This document shows, piece by piece, positions 10,281 through 19,700 of a stretch of DNA of 64,000 bases. The position numbers were made by a program, and so were the translations under genes. Source of the DNA: Limnomonas spitsbergensis. Taxonomy: Eukaryota; Chlorophyta; Chlorophyceae; Chlamydomonadales. The stretch spans positions 186,001 through 250,000 of the forward strand of contig JAYJMM010000076.1 in NCBI GenBank assembly GCA_037349105.1, read 5' to 3'. The notes beneath the pieces are model-generated. The model did no database searches, was not told the origin of the DNA, and saw only the letters and a list, made by a program, of their open reading frames with translations. Positions within the stretch are counted from its first letter, which is position 1, and each line of letters starts with the position of its first letter.

Positions 10281-10673
10281 CCAAGTTTGTGAAGCTGACT
10301 TTTGCTAGGCGGCGTGAACAATGACCTTTTTTGGTGGTGGCCTGCGCCTGCGTGCTTATAAATGTATCGATTTTACTGTTTAGGAGTACGTCTGCGTACC
10401 ATCAGGTGTATCGAATGAAAACGATTTGTAAATACGGGAGAAAAACAACCCACATTTTTACACTTTTCGGAGAACCGGAGAAAAAAATAACACACCTCCG
10501 GCTCGGAGAAAAACCGGAGAGGGAAAAATCGAGTCCGGTTTACCCCGAGAGATCCAAAACCCATTGTAAAGCCCTGCTGTTCCCTACTTCCAAAAATTAG
10601 CACGCCCCTAGGGAGTGTGTTACGTGCGTAGCTTGCTTTATAAATAATTAAAATATAAATGTAGCGGTATGTT
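10281..10673. other. intergenic, purine-rich, no gene
   Basis: Contains short repeats of GGAGAAAAACCGG type (about 10435-10530) and AT-rich sequence. No coding region is supported. Confidence 0.5.
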
Positions 10674-10790
10674 TCGAACAGTGCATACCCGCTGGGCCCT
10701 GCTGAACGCTCGGCCACGTGGGGCTGGTAGGGAATGACCATGCTCACTTCCAGCTACCACGCACAGCCTGGGCCATGGTGCAGCCATGCC
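10674..10790 (-). repeat. dispersed repeat family B, copy 2 (tRNA-like)
   Basis: Inverted copy of the family. On the minus strand TGGCCGAGCGTTCAGC (box A-like) is followed about 30 bp later by CTGTTCGAAAC (box B-like). This spacing is compatible with an RNA polymerase III promoter of a tRNA-derived SINE. Confidence 0.7.
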
Positions 10791-10908
10791 ATCCTCTTAA
10801 GTGATGGGACAGGAACATGGAACCCGGCGCTCTAGTCGGGGGAGAGAGAAGATCGTGTGGCGGATTCGATCCCTCAACCTCTGTGACCGACAGATGCATA
10901 CTGACAGA

Positions 10909-10962
10909 AAAAGAAAAAAAAACTACGCCCTCAGGGGCGTGAGGGTTAAGGAAACAGCGCGC
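10909..10962 (+). repeat. dispersed motif E, copy 1
   Basis: An A-rich run, then CTACGCCCTCAGGGGCGTGA, then GGGTTAAGGAAACAG. The same word lies at 13721-13771 and inverted at 47863-47913. It also resembles part of the 77-bp satellite. Confidence 0.8.
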
Positions 10963-12269
10963 CATGGGCATAGGCCGCGTCCGCGCCGTTACCATGGCCA
11001 TACTGACATTAGTAGTGTCCTGAAGCCAAACCAACGATCCAGTCAAGACATCCAGCGCCAGGCAAGGCTTCGAACCAAGGCTGACAACTATCGCCATTTA
11101 AACAATACCGAAGACGCTCTCTGCCTCCGCAAGAAATTAATGTTTTTTCGCGTCGCGCCTGATGAAAACCCCAACTATCGGCGGAAACACCACCTTTGGG
11201 ACGTCAAAAAGAGGTCTCCAGCACTAACAACTAAACCGTAGATTAGATTTGCCTTCCCTCGGGATCATGAGAAAATGATCTCTAGTAACGCTGCCCTCTG
11301 GGCAAATTATTGACCAAAACTCTTGATTTCTGGGAGAAAACTGGCGTTGACAATCAATATCTAGTATACTGTATTCATGGATCCCTCAACCCCAAACAAC
11401 GTTAATTATAAGGGAAGGGAAACCAAATGTACGGTTTTGTTTCTCGTTCGCGGAGGCAAAACAAGTGTACGGTACCGTAGGTCAATCTTGGTCATCATCA
11501 ACCAAGCCGTCCCTTTGCTCCCTGAATGCGTTCAAGGGCCATGCGTTAAAGGGCCAGCGTGTGATGTGATGCACCTTATCCAAAATAGGAAGTCGGACTC
11601 AACCCTATTTCACAGCAGAGGGCCAACATCCCAAACCGGTATTTGTTTCTTGCAGGTACACGATGCCCAGGCCAGGGGCACTCAATGATTCAGTTCAGAT
11701 TACGCTTGCAGGGCTTCAACCTGCTCAAAACTGCCTTGACCCACTTTTTGTGACGTTGGCATTATCAAAGGTAGCAGCTTACAGCTTGCCGCGATCGTGG
11801 TCACCAGGATGCCAGCGGCGGGAAAGGCCACACTGTGCATGACTGCATGAGATAGAGTAGACTTAACCTGCATGTGGGAGGGCATAATCTGGCCTCTTGA
11901 AGCCTCTTATGCCTTTCCGGTTGCCCCACCTGCTTGATTTTCGGCCTCTTGCAATAGGTCATGCCTCAGCGAGCAGCCCGTTCCCATGCTAGAACGTGCG
12001 GACGAGCGACAGGTCACGCAAGTTCTCCCGCAGTCCTCGTGGGTTGAAAGGCGTCGACGATATGATGCGTTTGAGAAAGTGGAATATGACAGGCCTTGCT
12101 GGGCGAGGAGTAGGAGGAACGAGGGCCAGCGGTGTTGCAAAGGCAGAACAAAGTACGGGTGCAAAGGGAAATACGGCGACTGTGACGGATCCATGGGCCC
12201 CATCTCCCTTACCTCTCGGGTCGACGCAACGTCCCCAGTCATACGCTCTTCATCACCTGCGTCATCATC
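10963..12269. other. intergenic, no gene recognised
   Basis: Several open frames exist on both strands, but none shows a recognisable family, a splice framework or a leader. I see nothing I can support. Confidence 0.4.
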
Positions 12270-12384
12270 ATGGCGCTGCAAGGGGCGGCAAAGAATGTCT
12301 GGGCGTTGGGATCGTCCAAAATGTTTGCGGGGAGCATGAGCAGGTTCACCGAGGGTCTGCACGCTATGGCGTCTTCCAGTAGCG
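12270..12384 (+). CDS. candidate first exon with organelle-targeting leader (uncertain)
   Basis: From an ATG in a good context (CATCATGG), 38 codons read MALQGAAKNVWALGSS... The stretch is rich in Ala, Ser and basic residues with one acidic residue, then meets a possible donor (AGCG|GTGGGT). It looks like a mitochondrial presequence. A second open stretch at 12724-12907 (RSLLREQGVG...), preceded by a pyrimidine-rich ...TTCGCAG, could be another exon, but the phases do not obviously fit. Antisense open frames overlap it. I cannot name a product. Confidence 0.25.
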
Positions 12385-13581
12385 GTGGGTTCATCAGATG
12401 TGTAGCATTTATAATATTCAACGATTCAGGTGCCTCAGCGTTCACGATGGTCAGAGCTCATCTTGCTACCGGACATCGTCTTTTTTCTTTTATATCGCTG
12501 CAACTGTCTACCTGGGCATATCATTCGTTCCATCGTTAAATCATCGCAGTAGTCTCTCTGAATGGCACGGCCCCCCTGCTGTTCACCTTGCTTGTCAACA
12601 GAGGAGGACAAGCGATGCAAACCGAGCAACGGGAACCAGGTGTGTTTTATGCCATTCATCGTGATTTGTGTGAGGTGTAACGAGCGATCCGTGCAGTATT
12701 GAGCCATTGCTTTGTTTACATTCGCAGCTTGAGCTTCATAGCCTGATCAGCAATTACAGCACACAAGACCTGTGCAAGCTGCCTGTCAGCGGAATCTCTC
12801 AGGTTCGTTCGCTCCTTCGCGAGCAAGGCGTGGGCATGATGTTGTCGTTCGGGGCGATCGCTGCGGTGTGGCATGAACAGCCCTTCAGGACCTGCGCTGT
12901 CGCCTAAGCGAACGTCAGCATCCAGAAATTAACGAAGCATGTTGTTCGCACACTAGAGCAGATTCATCTTAGGGTCACGTGAAGTACCATCCGAGGTGTT
13001 TCTTGGCCAGACAGGTCCAGCATGTAGAAGGTTTGGGGTGCAGCTCAGCTTGTAGGAGGCTCCCCAACAGTTATTTTGCGACCACCTCAACTGGTTGTGC
13101 CCTCGCAGACAGCCCCCAGCCCCAAAACAAACTGAATTGTAGCACTCCCCAAACCTTCATGCGCGACCCATCCCATGGCATGTCCTTGCATGTTACATCT
13201 CATTGATGGCCACTGCCAGTGGGGTCCCTCCAGGGCACCTAAACACCATGCGTATCCTTCAAGAGAGATGATGCTGACAGGGATGTTGCCGCATGGGGGT
13301 ATGCAGTGTCCTCGCCAGTGGACGAGCTGTGGAATAACCGTAGCCCCTCTCAGAGGAAAGCCAGGGGGACTGGATCTCTCTGCGTCATCACGAGGGCACC
13401 CTTTTCTAGAAAGAGGATATCCTCACCTCATGTCGCCCGAGGGTGGCCTGCTCTGTGACAGAACGCAGTCTCTGGTCGCTCAATTCGCCAACATCCCCCC
13501 CCCCTTTCAGTGCTGCATTCACGCATGTGCCCACCCCTGCACTGACGCAAGGACTGCCCCTCATACATCTCCCCCTCCTCG
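12385..13581. other. upstream region of NUO3
   Basis: No gene assigned apart from the doubtful open stretch at 12724-12907. The NUO3 promoter should lie here. No TATA box at a convincing distance was identified. Confidence 0.4.
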
Positions 13582-13713
13582 ATGCAGCGCCGCTCCCAGT
13601 CCATGTCACCCATGGGCCTGGCCGCGTCCTCTTTCCTTGCCCGCACTAGCGCAACGCCCGCCCTTCCCGCGCGGCCTGTGTCTGCAGCACGGACTGTGCC
13701 ACTACCTTACCAG
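13582..13713 (+). CDS. NUO3: NUO3 exon 1: mitochondrial presequence
   Basis: 44 codons from the ATG at 13582 ([17 protein letters not shown]...), ending CCTTACCAG before the strong donor GTAAGA, phase 0. The start is chosen because it is the first in-frame ATG giving a basic, acid-free leader that joins exon 2 in phase. The last ~43 nt recur at 13768-13811, where the donor is damaged. Confidence 0.8.
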
Positions 13714-16700
13714 GTAAGAAGGAAAGAAAGCTACGCCCCGTGAGGGGTGTGAGAGTTAAGGAAACAGCGCGGCCTGTGTCTGCTGCACGGACTGTGCCAC
13801 TACCTTAACATGTAGAAAGTGACAGAGCCCATTTTGTCAAAGGCTGTGACCAAGTTCATTATATGAGGGTAACGGAGCCAATACTCCAGGTTCTAATGGG
13901 GTAACAGAGCCAGTGCCGTAAGGGTTAAGGAGCCGGCGCCAGTGCCGTAAGGGTTAAGGAGCCGGCGCCATTGCCGTAAGGGTTAAGGAGCTGGCGCCAG
14001 TGCCGCAAGGGTTAAGGAGCCGGCGCCATTGCCGTAAGGGTTAAGGAGCCGGCGCCAGTCCTGTAAGGGTTAAGGAGCCGGCGCCAGTGCTGTAAGGGTT
14101 AAGGAGCCGGTGCCATTGCCGGAAGGGTTAAGGAGCCGGCGCCAGTGCCGTAAGGGTTAAGGAGTCGGCGCCAGTGCCGTAAGGTTTAAGGAGCCGGCGC
14201 TAGTGCCGTAAGTATTAAGGAGCCGGCGCCAGTGCTGTAAGGGTTAAGGAGCCGGCGCCATTGCCGTAAGGGTTAAGGAGCCGGCGCCATTGCCGTAAGG
14301 GTTAAGGAGCCGGCGCCAGTGCCGTAAGGGTTAAGGAGCCAGCGCCAGTGCCGTAAGGGTTAAGGAGCCGGCGCCAATGCTGTAAGGGTTAAGGAGCCGG
14401 CGCTAGTGCCGTAAAGGTTAAGTAGCCGGCGCCAGTGCCGGAAGGGTTAAGGAGCCGGCGCCAGTGCCGTAAGGGTTAAGGAGCCGGCGCCAGTGCCGTA
14501 AGGGTTAAGGAGCTGGCGCCAGTGCCGTAAGGGTTAAGGAGCCGGCTTTAGTGCCGAAAGGATTAAGGAGTTGGCGCCAGTACCGAAAGGGTTAAGGAGC
14601 CGGCGCCAGTGCCGTAAGGTTTAAGGAGCCGGCGCCAGTGCCGAAAGGGTTAAGGAGCAGGCGCCAGTGCTGTAAGGGTTAAGGAGCCGGCGCCATTGCC
14701 GTAAGGGTTAAGGAGCCGGCGCCATTGCCGTAAGGGTTAAGGAGCCGGCGCCAGTGCCGAAAGGGTTAAGGAGCCGGCGCTAGTGCCGTAAGGGTTAAGG
14801 AGCCGGCGCCTGTGCCGTAAGGGTTAAGGAGCCGGCGCCATTGCCGTAAGGGTTAAGGAGCCGGCGCTAGTGCCGTAAGGGTTAAGGAGCCGGCGCCAGT
14901 GCCGTAAGGGTTAAGGAGCCGGCGCCAGTGCCGAAAGGGTTAAGGAGCCGGCGCCAGTGCCGTAAGGGTTAAGGAGCCGGCGCCAGTGCCGTAAGGGTTA
15001 AGGAGCTGGCGCCAGTGCCGTAAGGGTTAAGGAGCCGGCTTTAGTGCCGAAAGGATTAAGGAGCCGGCGCTAGTGCCGAAAGGGTTAAGGAGCCGGCGCT
15101 AGTGCAGTAAGGGTTAAGGAGCCGGCGCCTGTGCCGTAAGTATTAAGGAGCCGGCGCCATTGCCGTAAGGGTTAAGGAGCCGGCGCTAGTGCCGTAAGGG
15201 TTAAGGAGCCGGCGCCAGTGCCGAAAGGGTTAAGGAGCCGGCGCCAGTGCTGTAAGGGTTAAGGAGCCGGCGCCATTGCCGTAAGGGTTAAGGAGCCAGC
15301 GCCATTGCCGTAAGGGTTAAGGAGCCGGCGCCAGGGCCGAAAGGGTTAAGGAGCCGGCGCCAGTGCCGTCAGGGTTAAGGAGCCGGCGCCTGTGCCGTAA
15401 GGGTTAAGGAGCCGGCGCCAGTGCTGTAAGGTTTAAGGAGCCGGCTTTAGTGCCGCAAGGGTTAAGGAGCCGGCGCCAGTGCTGTAAGGGTTAAGGAGCC
15501 GGCGCTTGTGCCGTAAGGGTTAAGGAGCCTGCGCCAGTGCCGTAAGGGTTAAGGAGCCGGCGCCAATGCCGTAAGGGTTAAGGAGCCTGCGCCAGTGCTG
15601 CAAGGGTGAAGGAGCCGGTGCCAGTGCCGTAAGGGTTAAGGAGCCGGCGCCAGTGCCGTAAGGGTTAAGGAGCCGGCGCCAATGCTGTAAGGGTTAAGGA
15701 GTCGGCGCTAGTGCCGTAAGGGTTAAGGAGCCGGCTCAGTGCTAATAGGGTGATGGTCTGAGGGAGCCAATACCACCAGGGTAAAAGAGCCAATATTAAT
15801 TGGGTGATGGAGCCAATAATACCTGAGGTCAGAGGAACAGAGCCAATGCCACCAGGGGTGTTGAGAGAACAGTGTCAAAAAAACTGGGGCAACGGAACCA
15901 ATGCTGATGTGGTTGTGGAGCCAGTAGCATCTGGGTAACGAAGCCAATGTTGATGTGGTTAGGGAGCCAGTAGCACATGGGCAACGGAGTGAATGATAAT
16001 GTGGTTACTGAGCCAACAGCACATGGGCATCGGAACCAATTTTGATGTGGTTGTTGAGTCAATAGCACCTGGGTACTGGAATCAATGTTGATGGGGTTGT
16101 GGAGCCAATATCATCTGGGTAACGGAGCCAATGCTGATGTGGTTGTGTAGCCAAAAGCACATGGGCAACGGAGCTAATGCTGATGTGGCTGTGGAGCCGA
16201 TAGCATTTGGGTAATGGAGCCAATGCTGATGTGGTTCTGGAGCCATCACTGCTGGGGCATCGGAGCAATACCCCCAGGGAGATGGTCATGCGTAATGGTC
16301 ACGTCTCTGAGACAATGGTCATGTCTCTGGGACACATTTGGTCGCCTCGGGTAGCCCTCCCTAAGGGGTTCGGGTTCGGAGACCAATCCCTGGACGCAAT
16401 GCTGCCAGAGGAATCGAGCTGGGGGGGGCCGCAGGGTGTGGGGTTGAATCGCTGGACACAAGTGTACAATAGGTCAGGTGCGAAGGGGTTCAGGCGTAGG
16501 GGGCTAGATAATACTCCTGCCATAACGGCGGCGCCAGCGTTCACCAGTCTGCTCCAGGCTGTCAAGCCTGTTGGCGGTGATGAAGCTGGAGTCTAGCTGG
16601 AGCATGCTCAAAGAAGCACACTGGACTCGGGGCCTTTTCGCCCAAGTATGAATAATTTGATTAAAATAAGCTGGCAAAGAAAGTATCGTCCGAAAGACGC

Positions 16701-19700
16701 GCTGGCCATTGCTTTTAGTTGCTGCTGATGACTACCTAGACCCCCACCCAAATGCGTATTATCAACTGTTGTCAATTGTGCTCTGCTTGCGCACCTTCTC
16801 CAGTTTGGATCATTGCCCCCCCCCCTGCTGCAGGTGCGCCACCTCGTTGAGTCATTGCCCCCCCCCTTGCTGCAGGTGCGCCACCTCGTTGAGTCCTTGT
16901 CCCCCTCCCCCTCCTGCTGCAGGTGCGCCACCTCGTTGAGTCATTGCCCCCCCCCCCCCCCTGCTGCAGGTGCGCCACCTCGTTGAGTCATTGCCCCCCC
17001 CCCCCCTGCTGCAGGTGCGCCACCTCGTTGAGTCATTGTCCCCCCCCACCTGCTGCAGGTGCGCCACCTCGTTGAGTCCTTGTCCCCCTCCCTCCCCTGC
17101 TGCAGGTGCGCCACCTCGTTGAGTCATTGTCCCCCCCCCCACCTGCTGCAGGTGCGCCACCTCGTTGAGTCCTTGTCCCCCTCCCCCCCCTGCTGCAGGT
17201 GCGCCACCTCGTTGAGTCCTTGTCCCCCCCCCCCTGCTGCAGGTGCGCCACCTCGTTGAGTCCTTGTCCCCCTCCTCCCCCTGCTGCAGGTGCGCCACCT
17301 CGTTGAGTCATTGCCCCCCCCCCCCTGCTGCAGGTGCGCCACCTCGTTGAGTCCTTGTCCCCCTCCCCCCCCTGCTGCAGGTGCGCCACCTCGTTGAGTC
17401 CTTGTCCCCCTCCCCCCCCTGCTGCAGGTGCGCCACCTTGTTGAGTCCTTGTCCCCCTCCCCCCCCTGCTGCAGGTGCGCCACCTCGTTGAGTCCTTGTC
17501 CCCCCCCCCCCTGCTGCAGGTGCGCTACCTCGTTAAGTCATTGTCCCCCCCCATCTGCTGCAGGTGCGCCACCTCGTTGAGTCATTGTCCCCCCCCCCCT
17601 CCTGCAGGTGCGCCACCTCAACTCCTGGTCCCCCGCCCAGCGCTACTTTGTGGAGGGCGACCACGTGATTAACGCCGAGGTCAACAGGACCTTCCAGTTC
17701 ACGGGGCTGGATTCAGGTGTGTGGAGGGAATGTGCTGCCTTGGTAACCTGGGACCATAGATAGCGACTTGAGTCGCACGTTGTCATTTATTGAGTAGAAG
17801 GACCTTCCATCATCAGTCTGATCAGCCCTTTCGAAACCTGCTTATCCCCCAAGTATACAACTGCTGCGTCCCCCCTCATAACTACTCGCCCCCCTCCCCT
17901 TTTCAATCCTGCAGGTAGCTTCTACCCGTTCTTGGTGTACACCACGATCGCGACAGCCATTGCGACCGTGTTCATGGTCCTGCCCTGGCTGGTGGCCCCC
18001 GCAAGGGTGGATCTGGATAAGAGCTCAGCGTATGAGTGCGGCTTTGATGCGTTCGGAGAGGTGAGGGGTTTAGGGGAGGGGGGGTGAGGGCTTACGGGAG
18101 GGGGGGTGAGGGTGTAGGGGAGGGGGGTGAGGGTTTAGGGGAGGGGGGGTGAGGGTTTAGGGGAGGGGGGGTGAGGGGTTTAGGGGAGGGGGGGTGAGGG
18201 TTTAGAGGAAGGGGGGTGAGGGTTCATGGTCCTGCCCTGGCTGGTGGCCCCAGCAAGGGTGGCCTTGGACAAGAGCTCGGCGTAGGAGTGCGGCTTTGAT
18301 GCGTTTGGGGAGGTGAGGGGTTCAGGGCGGGGGGGTGAGGGTTAGGGGAGGGGAGGGGAGGGTTCATGGTCTTGCCCTGGCTGGTAGCCCCCGCAAAGGT
18401 AGACCTGGACAAGAGCTTGGCTTACGAGTGCGGCTTTGATGCGTCCGGAGAGGTGAGGGGCCAGAATCCCTATTTGAATTAATCACTAACCCCTAAATAG
18501 CATCACTTCTGAAGGTTGAGGCATTTCGAATATACTGTAAATGATACGAGTCACCTTTGTTTGAGCAGCACACGACATGCTGGGCGATACATTTGTTGGA
18601 GCGGCACATTACATGCTGGGCCATACATTTGTTTGAGCGGCACATTACATGCTGGGCGATACATTTGTTTGAGCGGCACATTACATGCTGGGCGGTATAT
18701 TTGTTGGAGCGGTACATTGCGTGCTGGGTGGTATATTTGTTGGAGCGGTACATTACATGCTGGCTTAGTAACAGTACTGGGAACCGACCATGGGCGCCAG
18801 TTTTCAGTCGAAAATTCGGAGTTGTTGCAGTACCGGCATCATACCGGTATCATAAACAAATCTTCTTGCACTCTGTCTTCGCACTACATGCCCGCCAGAC
18901 GTTCATACCCGATGCAAGGCCAATAACATTTACAGTGTCGGGATGCGCCAGATGTCCAGCGTCGTCCCCCAGCAACTCTGTCCTTGCACTTGCTCTCGCC
19001 CTGCAGGCCCGCCAGACGTTCAGCGTCAGCTTCTACCTAGTTTCCATCATGTACCTGCTGTTCGACATTGAGATCTGCTACTTGTTCCCCTACGTCATGT
19101 GCCACGCGAACGCGCAGGTGGGAGGGGAGGGATGGGGGGAAACTTTAAACCCTTAAGCCTTTAACCCTAAACCCTACGTCATGTGCCACGCGAACGCGCA
19201 GGTGGGAGGGGAGGAATGTAGGGAAACCTTAAACCCTGAAGCCATTAACCCTAAACCCTACGTCATGTGCCACGCGAACGCGCAGGTGGGAGGGGAGGGA
19301 TGGGGGGAAACCTTTAACCCTGAAGCCTTTAACCCTAAACCCTACGTCATGTGCCACGCGAACGCGCAGGTGGGGGGGGAGGAATGGGGGGAAACCTTTA
19401 ACCCTGAAGCCTATAACCCTAAACCCTACGTCATGTGCCACGCGAACGCGCAGGTGGGAGGGGAGGGATGGGGGAAACTTTAAACCCTGAAGCCTTTAAC
19501 CTTAAACCCTACGTCATGTGCCACGCGAACGCGCAGGTGGGAGGGGAGGAATGGGGGGAAACCTTAAACCCTGAAGCCATTAACCCTAAACCCTACGTCA
19601 TGTGCCACGCGAACGCGCAGGTGGGAGGGGAAGGATGGGGGGAAACCTTTAACCCTGAAGCCTTTAACCCTAAACCCTACGTCATGTGCCACGCGAACGC

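Noticed and set aside
13175..13717. 180-codon open frame overlapping NUO3 exon 1
   Set aside because: It is in another frame than the presequence that joins exon 2 in phase, and has no features.
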